From: Coprinellus micaceus
Lineage: Eukaryota; Basidiomycota; Agaricomycetes; Agaricales; Psathyrellaceae
Length of the DNA: 64,000 nt
Assembly (NCBI GenBank): GCA_951394405.1
Contig: OX596342.1
Span: 62,001-126,000 of the forward strand
Direction: 5' to 3'
The position numbers were made by a program, and so were the translations under genes. Within the stretch, counting starts at the first letter, position 1; every line of letters begins with the position of its first letter. The notes under the pieces were generated by a model. The model saw nothing but the letters and a program-made list of their open reading frames with translations. It was not told the origin of the DNA and made no database searches. Below are positions 36,309 through 46,993 of this stretch, piece by piece.

Positions 36309-36764
36309 ATGAACCCCCACCTCTTCACCCAAACTCTCCTAGAGCACGTATCCTCCCTTCCCCAAGTCCTCGAAGAGGATACTTCCCTTCTTAGCGAAAA
36401 CCCAGGCGCTTATTCGTCTCCCCGGGTTTCTATGACGTCCTTCGACTTCGATCTTAGTCCTACGTCATCGGCCCATTCACTACGACTTGCACCCCATGGA
36501 CCTCTAGGCGAGCTTCTCGCTCTCGCTCGGGCGGTCGTGGCTGAACTCACGACACCCCGTCCCAGGCGTTCCGGTTCCCTCGGGCGGTTTCCACGAAGCA
36601 AGCGCCGTGCGCTACGTCGACGTGCCCTGCGTAAAGGCTATCTGACCAGGTCCCAGAGGAAAACGCGAAGAATGAGGCTGAGGACGGGTAAAGCCAAGAT
36701 TGTTCTCAGCCCCTTGGCTAAGGCCGAGGTAGCGGTAAGGTTTGCGAGGAGCGTAGCTCTGTGA
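36309..36764 (+). CDS. Small basic-tail family protein, copy 3 (151 aa)
   Basis: The most diverged of the three paralogues. The N-terminal about 85 residues (starting MNPHLFTQTLLEHVSSLPQV) are Ser/Thr-rich with helical ends, followed by LGELLALARAVVAEL. The C-terminal signature is recognisable position by position: RRRALRKGYLTRSQ corresponds to the YWKGPKMTKSQ block, RKTRRMRLRTGKAK to KKNRAMRIRSGKEK, and LSPLAKAEVAVRFARS to LSPLAIAEMAAKFAKS; all end three residues later at the stop. Here the aromatic YW of the motif is replaced by AL and the Pro by Tyr, so the truly constant features are the Lys-Gly pair, the Thr, the Arg-x-Met, and the LSxxAxAE helix. Intronless; TATA at 36223. Function unknown. 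Confidence 0.65.
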   Translation: MNPHLFTQTLLEHVSSLPQVLEEDTSLLSENPGAYSSPRVSMTSFDFDLSPTSSAHSLRLAPHGPLGELLALARAVVAELTTPRPRRSGSLGRFPRSKRRALRRRALRKGYLTRSQRKTRRMRLRTGKAKIVLSPLAKAEVAVRFARSVAL

Positions 36765-37077
36765 CCTTGGGGTGGAGGTTCCTAGGTTCTTTGGATAGGG
36801 GGTGGGTGTTTGGAATTATTCCAATTTGGTTCTTGTATGTACCATATATGATACACGATGCTCCCGTCACACGCGACTAGACGAAGTGACTCTGAGGGAG
36901 GGGGCGTCGCCGAAAGTACGCTCGAGTATCCACGACGTTCATAGATCGTCCTCGTCGTACGGACCCCAAATCTCCTCCGTTATCGTGCGGGGTCTATTTC
37001 CGTATAAGAGGAGTTCGTTTCGTATAAGAGAAACCATTAGCACCCAATCCGAACGACGAAGCGAACAACCGAACGAC

Positions 37078-39772
37078 TCACCCTAACCTCCAAACGCTAT
37101 CCTCGACCTTATACTGCTTCCCCCCTTGAGCCTTCTCGTCCCACCCCATCTTCACGAGGACGAATATACTGAGGCTCGCGTTATACATGAATATACCCTC
37201 AACGAGGGCGTACCGCTTCCTCTTCCTCCCATCCTCGTCGAGACCTACACGATAAGCCTCATCAGTTTCCATTCGCACAGTTCCCATTCGCACATAGGTA
37301 GGAACGAAAGTCCGAATAGCATAGAATAGAAAGTCATAAACTCACCCGCCTCACACCCGTCCTCAACGTCCCTCGCCATCCTCCCTACGCGCTCCGCCCA
37401 CGTCCCATCGATATACCTCCAACACCTCTCATGGTACTCATGCACCGGATACCTCCGCTTATGCTTCAACCCCTCATGGCTCACAAAATCAAACAACGCC
37501 ACCGTCGTATCCGGGTGATACGCGATCGTCCTCGGCATCCCCGTCTTCCCGTCCATCCTCAGCCCCTGCGTCCCACCCCATTTCGGTGTGGGGGTATACG
37601 CACCATCTTGGGACGGGGAGGCGATGGACGGGGAAGGGGAGGAGGAAGAGAAGAGGGTCTGGGAGAGCTTGTGGTCTTGTGCGGACATGAGCTGTTTGAC
37701 GCCCGGCTTGGAGTGGACGGGGAGGAGGGCGGGGAGGGGAGGGAGGATTTCGTTAGCGAGGTCTTCGAGGTAGAGTAGTTGGTCTCGGCGCGTGGATAGG
37801 GACGTCCAGCATCCCACGGCTTTGCGGTCTACGAATGGAAGAGAGAGGTCGTCAGTAACGAGGTAGACAATACGTATGAAGCCAGGCATGGCTGAGGGCG
37901 AGGGGGAGGATCGGGATGGGTGGCTGACCTTGATACCACTTCGAGGCCGTCGTGCATTCGCGATGGTGGAACTCGACCCAGTCTTCTTGCTGGCATTTGT
38001 CCGAGCAGTACGTGAGGACGTGACACCCGCTACACGTCCTGTATTTGACCTCGGGCGCTTTCTGGAAGAGGCCAGGTGCTTTGGGAGGGACGTGCTGGAA
38101 CGAAAAGTCGCGTCAGCGGAATGATCGAAGGCGTGAATGTAGAGAGGAGCGCGAATTAGAATCGGGCGAAGACAAAGGACGGGTGAAAGCGAAGGAGAGG
38201 AGGAAAGCGGGGAGAGCGAAGGCGAAAGGAAGACCTCGTGACCCTTCTGCAAACAAGGGCAACTAAACTCAAAGACAAAACTCACCTTCCGATTCCCACA
38301 AACCCTCACCCCCGCCTTCCTCCTCTTCACCGCCCCCTCCTGCCCTCCAAACGTCCCCTCCCCCCTCTCCACCGCCTCCCTCACAGCCTTACACACACTC
38401 CTCGCGCCCCTACTCGTCCTCCTCGCCTCCCCCAACGCCTCCTCCACCATCGCCTCCCTCCCCTTCACCCCGCCCCACACGCCCCTCACCGTCATATACG
38501 ACACACACACAGCCAACACGTCGTCCACCAGCATCTTCGCGCCGTTGCCCCCCGGCTCGAGGTGCGTGAGGGTGCGGAGGGCGGTGTCGATGATCCCCCC
38601 ACGCACGGCGGAGGGGAATGAGAGGATGGGGTTGGGCGTGCGCCGCATCACGATGGTCTTCACAGTCCACACCACCGTCGCGCTCATCAACTTCCAGAAC
38701 TGGCCCACCACCCCGTCTTTCTCCGTACTCCCCGCGTACCTCCTATGTGCGTCTTCGGAAAGGATGGATAAGGCACCCGCGTATTCGAAGAGGAAGTCGC
38801 GTTGGGCGAAGGAGGCGTGGAGGGCGGGGTGGATGAGGAGTTGCGAGACGCAGAAGATGAGGGTGTAGAGGGATTGCATGGCGGTCATGAGTGCGTAGGT
38901 GTGCCGCTCCCCATCGATCTCGACGACCCGCTCCGATATCTCTTTCGCTCGGAGGACAAGGCTTCGAAGGATTCCGCGTCGGGTGCTGGGTTTTACGGAT
39001 CGTAACCGGGCGAGGAGGTGCGGGAAGGCGTTCCCGTTCTTCATGTACTGGTTGAGGAGCGCGATGATCTTGCATCCCTGCGGGTCGTCGATGTAATGGT
39101 ATCGTCCGTTACTTGGATCGCGCTGGGCAAGGAGTAGGAGGAGAAAGTCGATGGTATAGGGGAGGTACACGAGTTCTTCAGCGAGTGCGTCGGATCCTGG
39201 GTCGGCATCGGAGGTGGCGACGATCGGAAAGAGCGTATCAACGCAGACACTGAGGACCTCCTGGGTATTACTCGCGCTAGGCGAAATGAGCATCACAAAC
39301 ACGAGCCACTTCATCACCTCCGCCCACCCCTCCACCAGCATCTCCAAGCACACCTTCCTAAACGCCACAACGTCTTTCATCGGGGGCGTCGGCGAGACGA
39401 CGAAGCACCTGAATATCGTCGAGAGGTCGAGTAACGCGCAGAGCGCGTGCTCGACGCGGTCTTTGCAGTGCGGGTTGGTGAAGGCGTGGGAGGGGGAGGG
39501 GGGGATGTTAAGTGTGGAGAGGGAGGAGAGGATGGATGTGAGGGCGGAGAGATCGTGGGTGGAGACGAGGAAGTGCCGGAGGGCGAGGAGAAGGCGCGGG
39601 GAGGAGGTGCGGGCGTCGTCGAGGAGCTGGGGGGAGGTGTTAGCGAAGATACGCAGGATCGTTGAGGAGTGCGCACCTGTCTCCGTTTTGCAGCATGTCC
39701 GCCTCGGTCCTGCGTACGTGGTGGGAGGGGTTGAGGTCGTGGAACGAGCTTTCTTGCTTCTGGGGTTGACAT
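37078..39772 (-). CDS. MYND zinc-finger protein, about 750 residues
   Basis: Probable exons are 39772-39677 (uncertain), 39626-38286, 38094-37929, 37828-37346 and 37244-37078, all in phase. The N-terminal 450 residues are helical and Leu-rich with no motif I can name (HALCALLDLSTIFRCF, AMQSLYTLIFCVSQLLIH). The zinc finger spans the 38285/38095 intron: VCGNRK, then a loop, TCSGCHVLTYCSDKCQQED, WVEFHHREC. The C-x2-C, C-x3-C and H-x3-C parts of a MYND domain are present, but the first ligand pair is reduced to one Cys plus a following His, so zinc binding at that site is uncertain. A region of about 240 residues follows (YLEDLANEILPPLPALLP, YIDGTWAERVGRMARDVED). MYND domains bind proline-rich partners; basidiomycetes have many orphan members. 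The 5' end is doubtful: a different frame just upstream reads more like protein (TEADMLQNGDRCALLNDPAY). Confidence 0.75.
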
Positions 39773-39837
39773 GGCGGACAATGGTTTAAACGAGTGGGCT
39801 TGGAATTGTCGGTCGGTCAAAATTGTCGCGTCAGACA

Positions 39838-39883
39838 GTGTAAAAAGGCCGCGTTAGAGAGTGTAAAAAGACCGCGTTAGAGA
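39838..39883. repeat. Two tandem 23-bp units upstream of the MYND gene
   Basis: Units at 39838-39860 and 39861-39883 (GTGTAAAAAGGCCGCGTTAG plus AGA) differ at one position. A partial third copy (CGCGTCAGACA) precedes them. They lie about 65-110 bases upstream of the likely start of the minus-strand MYND gene and could be a promoter element; that is inference. Confidence 0.75.
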
Positions 39884-40448
39884 TGATAAATCGATCCGTT
39901 CAGGCAGAGAAAAAGCAGTCGCAAAGCAAGAAACACGTCGACGTCAAGCCAGCAAGGTCACAGTCGTGGCTGGGCGGAAATCGTAACATGATCAAAATGG
40001 TGCCTGGGCGGATTCGTACTCCGACTTACATAGGGGCTTGTTTCCCGCTTTTGGGGTTTGTCCTCTGTTGAGGGGATTTCCGACGTCGTTTGTGAATTGT
40101 TGGAGGAGTCGCAGCTGAATGTCGCGGGGACATGGGAGATTTCGTTAGAGTAAGTGCTTTCCGAGCGTGCGAAAGGAAGACGAGGAAGAAGGTCAGTCGA
40201 TGTCAGATTGGACGTCTCTTCGACATCTCGCATCACGTCGATCCTCTGAGGGAGATGCCCCTATCTTCCAATCTACCCAGGCTACGCGATCTGTGGTACA
40301 TAACATGTGTAGAACGAATATATTCCACGACTGGGAGATGAACGGAGAAGGGAGGATCACACATTTCGTATTAGAATCAAGGGGGGACACCTTGCGATGG
40401 AAAAAGGAGATAGCGATGGACTCGAACAATCGTAAACTAAAGTAGGCA
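39884..40448. other. Intergenic, no supportable gene
   Basis: Between the MYND gene promoter and the stop of the next minus-strand gene. Short open frames only. Confidence 0.4.
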
Positions 40449-41096
40449 CTACCCAATTTTAAGCGCCCGGCTCAACCTTCTGATAGTCTTCCTACCAAAG
40501 ACCCAGGGCACAATCTCCACAGTCCCTTCCAAGTCTTCGCCGCACGAGTCTTCCCCCGATGGATCTAGGTACCACGACCTCCCACCCAACTCATCCCCCA
40601 ACTCATGCTCCAAGTCGTCCAGTCCTCCAAGCTCCTCCCACCCCTCGAGAGCGATCGGGGACTCACATAACCGCCCACCGTACTGCCCGATGTCGTACTC
40701 CGCGGAGATTGGTGATTCACATACGTCGCGATCCATATTCGGGTTGCCCACGACGTAGTGGCCCACCTCGAAGGTGAACTCCCCCATACCGTAGTCACTG
40801 CCCAAATCGAGGGTGAAGTCCGTCGGAGGGATAGAATCAGAAGGAGAGGTGAACCCGTCCAGCGCCTCAGGCTGATTTTCGGGAAACATTTCATCGACGG
40901 GTCCCCATTCGTCCTCGTCAGGGAAACACTTCCCGCAAGACCACTGGTCGCAGCCGCACCGACTCTCTGAATTTGGAGGGGCGTTTCGACTCGCTAAGTC
41001 CACAGAGGAGTCACAGCACTCCGCAACTTTCACGACGCTTCCCATCGGAGTATGCCTTCGCTTTGGGGGAGTGTACCAGCCAACTTTGCCTTTCAT
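40449..41096 (-). CDS. Hypothetical acidic protein with a Cys cluster (215 aa)
   Basis: I do not recognise this protein. The frame is open from 41222, but a TATA box on the minus strand (41222-41228) overlaps the first ATG, so I choose the next one at 41096 (MKGKVGWYTPPKRR). After a short basic N-terminus comes AECCDSS and the cluster RCGCDQWSCGKCFPDEDEW, which could bind a metal. A long acidic region (Asp, Glu, Gly, Ser-rich) contains a near-repeat: CESPISAEYDIGQYGG followed by CESPIALEGWEELGG. It ends with a basic hydrophobic tail (IVPWVFGRKTIRRLSRALKI). The acidic body with a basic tail resembles regulatory or nuclear proteins, but this is only composition. It is divergent from the 236-residue gene at 41855. 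Confidence 0.55.
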   Translation of the reverse strand: MKGKVGWYTPPKRRHTPMGSVVKVAECCDSSVDLASRNAPPNSESRCGCDQWSCGKCFPDEDEWGPVDEMFPENQPEALDGFTSPSDSIPPTDFTLDLGSDYGMGEFTFEVGHYVVGNPNMDRDVCESPISAEYDIGQYGGRLCESPIALEGWEELGGLDDLEHELGDELGGRSWYLDPSGEDSCGEDLEGTVEIVPWVFGRKTIRRLSRALKIG

Positions 41097-41221
41097 CTTG
41101 TCGACGGTTTCGGTGCACCGTCGGACTTCCTGGCGGGGATCGTTTGTAATGAGGCTGTGGGTGGAATACCGAACGGGCGTCGTTACCCTAGAATGCTCCC
41201 TACGGTCGAACAGAACCCTCA

Positions 41222-41228
41222 TTATATA
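41222..41228 (-). promoter_or_regulatory. TATA box that decides the start of the minus-strand gene
   Basis: TATATAA on the minus strand overlaps the first in-frame ATG (41222-41220), making the downstream ATG at 41096 (about 126 bases away) the likelier start. Confidence 0.5.
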
Positions 41229-41767
41229 CTGGGCTGACTCGAGTGGCTACACCTCGTCAAAGCCCTCAGCTCCTTGCTTTGCTCGACAACGAGCCATGTG
41301 GCCTCCCAGCGATCAATAATTCAATCAACGGGCGCTCGTCGTTGACAGTGACACTGCCGCCGGACGAACGATCGCCTCGTGGTCAAAGCAACTCCACGTG
41401 TTAGGGACAAAGGGGGGATGGTCTCGTCGCCGTCCTATTGTAGCAATCGTTGTCAAGAACTGAAGGTCAAAGCGCATTTCTGAGATCAGTCGGGGGCAGT
41501 TAGAACGAGCATTGCCCGTTGCGACGTTCCTTGTCCCTCTAGACCAAGCTCACACGAAGAAAATGGTAAAGGGACAAATAAGGACGACTTTGGCCCTTTT
41601 GCTAGTACGGGATATATCAAAGCCACTGTACATAATTAACTAGCCACCCGATGACTCAAAGGCCATTCACGGTGAAATGGTTGAGAGACAACGAGTTCGA
41701 AATCTTACAGCTCTCACACGATTGTCACGCCTCCCATGAGCTGCCTTTGCCTTTGTGCCTCCGGACG

Positions 41768-41775
41768 TATATAAG
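41768..41775 (+). promoter_or_regulatory. TATA box of the 236-residue gene
   Basis: TATATAAG lies 80 bases before the ATG at 41855. Confidence 0.6.
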
Positions 41776-41854
41776 TCATCACTGAGAACAAACCTTCCAC
41801 ATATCCACATATCCACTGTTCCACCCCCGCCCTCAATCCCGTCCATCTACCGCC

Positions 41855-42565
41855 ATGAACCCCTCTTTCAAAGACATAGCCGCCTTCCGCGCCACAGCTC
41901 CCACTCCTACTGAGGCAATGAGCGTCATGCTAGGCGAAGAGTCGGGGGCTACACACATCCCCACGTTCCTCGAAGTCATACCCCTAGTCCTCGGTATGCC
42001 ATACTCGCCCCCTCCATACGCCTACCGCAACATCAAACTCGCAAGTGAGCCCCCACCCGCGGTCCAGGCTGAACTTTTCAATTCGGGCTTTAGATCGTCC
42101 CCCCATGACTTACCTGAGCAACTTGGGAAGATGAACGCCTCCGGGGAGCTCGATATGCGTATCAGGCATATGGCTGAGGCATACCTTGAAAAGAGGCTGG
42201 CGCACGGAGCCCTGCGTTACATTATCGAAGAGATAAACCGACTGCGCGTCTCGGATATGCGTTCACCTGAAACGCCGGATTCTACATCGAATCAGGCAAG
42301 ACTAACTTTTCTGCTGTGGCCTATCGATGATATGGGGTTGCGACGGGCGCTCGACGAAGTCTGTATGGTTACAGACGCGTTCGTGTGGATGAAGAGTCGG
42401 TGTCGTGGGTCTGTGGACGCGGCTGGGACGCCAGCAGTCGGAGGAGAGGAAATATTGAGAGAACGAGATCGAGGGGTTCAAGAGGTTATTCGCCAGATCG
42501 CCGAGTTTGCGGACGGGACGTGCGCACACCGGTTGTTGAGGAGGATTATTCGTGACCTACTCTGA
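41855..42565 (+). CDS. Hypothetical helical protein (236 aa), parent of the pseudogene at 47 kb
   Basis: Intronless frame of 236 codons. The product begins MNPSFKDIAAFRATAP and includes a Pro-rich segment (PLVLGMPYSPPPYAYRNI). The rest is long charged helices (RIRHMAEAYLEKRLAHGALR, YIIEEINRLRV, and near the end ILRERDRGVQEVIRQIAEFA) with a short linker. There is no signal peptide and no Cys motif. I do not recognise the family. A second, decayed copy at 46994-47640 preserves much of the sequence, which shows it was a real coding unit before duplication. It is convergent with the truncated lectin gene 43084-43738. Confidence 0.65.
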   Translation: MNPSFKDIAAFRATAPTPTEAMSVMLGEESGATHIPTFLEVIPLVLGMPYSPPPYAYRNIKLASEPPPAVQAELFNSGFRSSPHDLPEQLGKMNASGELDMRIRHMAEAYLEKRLAHGALRYIIEEINRLRVSDMRSPETPDSTSNQARLTFLLWPIDDMGLRRALDEVCMVTDAFVWMKSRCRGSVDAAGTPAVGGEEILRERDRGVQEVIRQIAEFADGTCAHRLLRRIIRDLL

Positions 42566-43083
42566 AGGGTGAGGGTGTGGGAAGCTCTCGCACTCGACAA
42601 GGTCAGGCCTGTTTATATGGTATGTACACAAAATTGTCGAAATAATTGTCCTGCACCATTGATAGAGTCGGGGTAATCCATTGACTCCGAAATATTTGAC
42701 TTCGAACGGTGGAGTGCCCCGGGGGGGCCACTCGCTGAGGGGAACTGGTTGGGACGGAATGGTTGTGGATACACCTTGCTACCTACAGACAACGGCATGT
42801 ACCTAATATAGTCCGCAACACGTGCGCAGCGCATGTTGACCTCGCGAGTCCGCCTCGTGTGTTTATTGCAACGAGTAGCGCCCGAAGGCACTTCTCCAAC
42901 GGAAGCAAAGTACTACAGCGTTAGCAAGGCGACAAAGTCCCCGTTCGGTACTACGAGCAACTTGAAACTCTCTCCATACAAGGTGAAGCGAACAACAAGG
43001 CAACCTCTTCGAAAAGGCATATGTTAGGGATAACGGGTTCGAGCTAACTCACACAACGCAGATGATACAAACGGCGCGAAACC

Positions 43084-43738
43084 TTAAAAAGACCACACTT
43101 GGTTGAAATTGTTATCTGAGCACTGCCAAGTCTCGACCAGTTTCCCGTTTGCGAGTTTTCCGCTGGGCAGATCCCAGCATTGACCTGTGGGGAAGTCAGC
43201 AGAGATTTTTCGTGGCAGTATTAGGCGCACCTGAACCCTCAAGCGCAATGTGGCTACCGCTAGTAAAGTTCCACTGCTGTGCAGGGAGGTTATCATAACA
43301 CTGCCAAATCTTCACCCCAGTTCCGTTTCCAGGCGCTATCAGGTACTCGATCGGTTTCCATCAGCATCACTCATGGTAGGGCCACTCACTCGACCCCGCC
43401 TCCAGACAGAAATTCTTTCCTGCCAATTTCACCTTCGTGCTCCCGGTATTAATCTCCCACTGTTGCGCGGGGGTCCCGTTACAATCGAAAATCTGCACTG
43501 GAGTTCCGTTGGCGATCAAGCCGTCCATCACGATCACCTCCAGACACTTGTTGTCAGCGCCATATACCGGTTTGATGAGGAAAGGGCCTTCAAAGGGCCA
43601 CGGCCAGCCTCCGGCTGGGGAGTTTCGAACGATCAATCGAGCAGCGGAGCCGCCTTGGCGCTTCTCCACGACAGGGCTGGCGAGAAGCGGGGTCGCTGGA
43701 GCAAGAAGAACAGCTAGGAACTTGAGGGCTGTATTCAT
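43084..43738 (-). CDS. Secreted R-type lectin lacking its N-terminal module (184 aa)
   Basis: Three exons join in phase: 43738-43390, 43335-43231 and 43184-43084. The N-terminus is a signal peptide (MNTALKFLAVLLAPATPLLA) followed by a Kex2-type KR site and ARLIVRNS. In the two sister genes a Cys-rich module of about 115 residues follows; here ARLIVRNS runs directly into PAGGWPWPFEG and the lectin domain. The lectin (beta-trefoil, ricin-B fold, CBM13-like) keeps three QxW-type ends: PAQQWEI, PAQQW and NFNQVW. Such domains bind galactose- or GalNAc-type sugars in related proteins; no catalytic subunit is present. The frame is intact, so the deletion created a shorter but probably expressible protein. 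TATA-like TATTTAAA at 43812-43819, 74 bases before the ATG. Confidence 0.82.
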
Positions 43739-43811
43739 GTTTGGCGTGGATAGTTGTGAGGAGCGACAAGATCGGGGTCTGGTGGGTGGATATCTCACCA
43801 AGGAAGGCAGT

Positions 43812-43819
43812 ATTTAAAG
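43812..43819 (-). promoter_or_regulatory. TATA-like box of the truncated lectin gene
   Basis: TTTAAATA on the minus strand, 74 bases before the ATG at 43738. The lectin gene at 47.9 kb has the same element at the same distance (49193-49200), and the one at 54.1 kb has TTAAATA at 54036-54042. Confidence 0.5.
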
Positions 43820-46800
43820 GTGAGCCACGTCATGGCCACATGAAGACAGGAAGAATCAAAGAGATTCGGGAATCAAGGTGATCTATGCATTCATACCGCT
43901 GCGACTAATGGGCGCTTACCCTGGATCCAAAACTAGAAATAGAAGTTGACCATGACCCTGAGGACCTGTCTGGACTGCTCCTCAAGGAAGATAGGAATTC
44001 CCAGTTGAGTTCCCAGGCATAGCGATAATGCATACGCTGCGACCTGTCGTGACTAACAGACCTGGTCTACTGAGACGAGAGAGAGGATAACTGGCCAACG
44101 CCATGATCTTCCCTTCTTGCCCCTAGAGGACGTTCCCATGTGCACACTTATGGGCAGCTGTTACGATTTCCTCCCAGCCTCCCATATGTCCGCCTCCCAT
44201 CAGTCACCCTCCGTTCGCCTCACCTATGTACGCCTCCCGTCAGCCATCCCTACACATATATATATCGGACTCCCTGTAGCTACAACTCCAGATTCGTCCT
44301 CTCTGTCCTTCGTCTTTCCTCCTCTCTCTTTTCACCGCCTCTCTTATCATTATTCGCCGCGTTCCACCTTTCAGTGCCTCGCCCAGTACTTCGACCCTGA
44401 CAGCAGCTCTCTCTTGAACCTCGGTAATGGACTTCTGGGGAGCGAAGCTGTCAGGACTTCCTGCAGTGGCTTGAAGAGCTTCTTGGTCGTTCTCAGTGCT
44501 GGCCCGAACGTCACCTGGAGTTGCTCAAATTTTCTACTTATCAACCCGCACGGTGCGTAAGTCAGCCTCGGGAACTATTCGCCGTTTTTACGAGGCTTCA
44601 AATCCCGACATACCCATACTGGGACAAATGAGGTGGGTTCTCCTCCCCCAATGGGTGCAGCATGGCCGAGGAGAAGCCTTTGCGTCTCTGATGGGCGTCT
44701 ATTGGGACTTCCTTGGGCGCTTAACCTCTGGTCTTGTCCTTCTTCAGGACGGCGATCACAACATTGAGAAGGGAATCCTCCTTGTCCAACTGCACGCTGC
44801 CGGATGTCACCCATGATCATCAGGGACATAGCGCGCCGAGAAGTGGACCGAACCCAGGGAACAGAAGGAGAATGGTGGGCGAGAGATCTTCCGCAGACTT
44901 CTCCCATTCCTCACTCAATATCCGAATCCGAGAAGCACTTAAAAGTGAAATTAAACCGAATATCACCACTCACGTCTGACGCTGATCGTACAGACCAGTC
45001 GTTCGATTTTTGGCGTCTAACTGCTATTCATTTCATCCGCGTCGTCACGGGGGTGTCATATACTCTTCCACCACCTGGACCCCCAAAACAGCAGGGGTGA
45101 AGTAAGGGCATTTCGGGTGTGAGGAAGGAAGGCATTCTGTGGTAGAATTGAGAAGCGGGCGTCTAATCACAGCGAGCCGGAGTGAGTCTCTTGACCATCC
45201 CGCAAACAAAGAGCTCATCCATAAGCGAAGATGCCTACATAGTGACTTGAGAGAACGCGGAGGTTTATCGAAACCTTTGAGCACGAGGTGGATCCGAACG
45301 ACGACCGGAGAACCCCGACCGAAGGCGTCCAAGGGGGCTAAAATGGCGAAACCAAAAAGCGAGAGGCACCACGGGGGAGGGAGAAATGAGCCACGACCGG
45401 CCCCGAAGCAGACGTTAATGCAATGGGAGTTCGGTCCCGCGAATGCTCGAAGGGGTTTAGGCGAACGCAGAAAGCTATCCCAATGCGCAGTTACCCCGCT
45501 TCGGCGAGAAGGGGGGTGTTTCCACGTTGGAGTGGTCCTCGTGGAAGTGACTCTCGATGATGGGACGAGCAGAAGAGCAAACAGTCACAGGCTGGCACTT
45601 GACATAATACGATCAAACAACGTTAAAAGGACGGGAGGTATACGCCATCCTATGTCAACGCAGTTTCCCTGTTCGTTTCAAGGGAGTTAGAATCACCTTC
45701 TCGACGTCGGGTGCTCGGTGTTATATACAAGAAGCGCAAGAAGAGAGCCGGCAATGCAAGTCACCGCACGACTGATCCGGCCGTGGTGTGTGAATCGACC
45801 AGAGTGACAGACCCAAGTCGACGCGGACTACAAACCGCGCTCGCCTGGATTGCTCGAGAGTATAGATCCAGGGTTGGAAGAGAACATCCCGTTGGGTGTC
45901 CAGAGCTGAGTGGAACAGGGATTCGGGGAGAGACGGAGGCGGTGGTGGGCGTTCGGGTGGCAAATGGATCGAGAGTGCTTTGACCAAAAATTTCACAGCC
46001 GACCGGGGAGGGTCGAGGGGATGAAGGTGACGATCAAGAGCGAAGTGACGAATAGGGGCCTTTGCCTCAAAGCGAGGTCGGAAGTCGGACCTTCAAACCG
46101 GCGATCAAGAAACCCGCCAACAACACCCCTTCCTCCACAACGCCCACATCGTAAACAACCTCGAATTGATTCCCTGGATCTACTCGTGTCTTCTGCTGGG
46201 CCTTGACTCTGGGGCAGCCCACTCACTTGGGAATTGAACGTCGTTCGGGCGACTCACCGGCCGCTTGAGGAAGGCTTCCAGAGAGACGTACAGCGAGAGG
46301 AGTAGGGGGTACTTGTACAGTGCTGCAGTTGAGGCAGGGAACCGACGTTGTGGACCGGTCACGCTTGGAGGCCGTGGAAGTGGATTGGCATTATGTATGG
46401 TATGTCGTGGACCTTGCTATAGCCTCATACTGCAAACCAACTGTCATTTAGGGAGGTGGGCCCCGTTCGTCCTTAGCATCTACCTAATTCAAGAGCTTCG
46501 GTGGCGGATCGAGAGTGGTCTCTACGATCTAGGACTCTTCGTCACTACCACGGTGACCCTGCATCCTGTGCAACATCCGCTCGATTATCGATCCGCTAAC
46601 AGCAGAGCCTAACCTTTGGCTTTGTACGCCCTGTCGACCGTCTGGCCTCCTATCCGCCCATCTCCCGGTCTTTCTCCCCGTTCTTTGTTGGTATTCGCCC
46701 TGGCTGGCGGCTCGCGACATGCCGCTTGGGTCGACGATACTTGGTCATACAGCCTTATTGACATTCAACGCCTTCGTTTCAGGCTGTTGTTGTCGTCCGT

Positions 46801-46993
46801 TTATGATCTTGGCATTCTCATCTACCCATGCCTACGAAGTGGCGTTCCGCATTCTTGGCCCATAATTGGACCACGGTGGAATGATCCTGCTGTCGGCGCA
46901 TGAGGATGCTTGGCTTCCCTCCCCTCGAAGCCGTCCACGGTCGTGCACTTCTGCAGAGATTTGTGGCGCTCGCTCTTTCTCCGCTTTCGACGC
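43820..46993. other. Non-coding remainder of block 1
   Basis: No gene is supportable. Much of this matches block 2 with indels. A 183-codon open frame (45139-45690) starts at GTG, is Arg-rich and lies in DNA absent from block 2; I do not call it. Confidence 0.45.

Larger units (their letters stand above)
41930..46993 (+). repeat. Tandem duplication, block 1
   Basis: This block and the next (46994-53305) are diverged tandem copies in the same orientation. Matched pairs include 41935-42565 with 47000-47640 (236-residue gene), 43084-44030 with 47932-49440 (lectin gene and its upstream region), 44550-45010 with 49780-50170, 45895-46005 with 50385-50500, 46010-46240 with 52285-52530, and 46740-46990 with 53060-53305. 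Block 1 has its own extra DNA at about 44133-44400 and 45145-45880. Confidence 0.85.

Noticed and set aside
45139..45690. 183-codon Arg-rich frame
   Set aside because: Begins at GTG, lies in an indel between the tandem blocks, no homologue in block 2.
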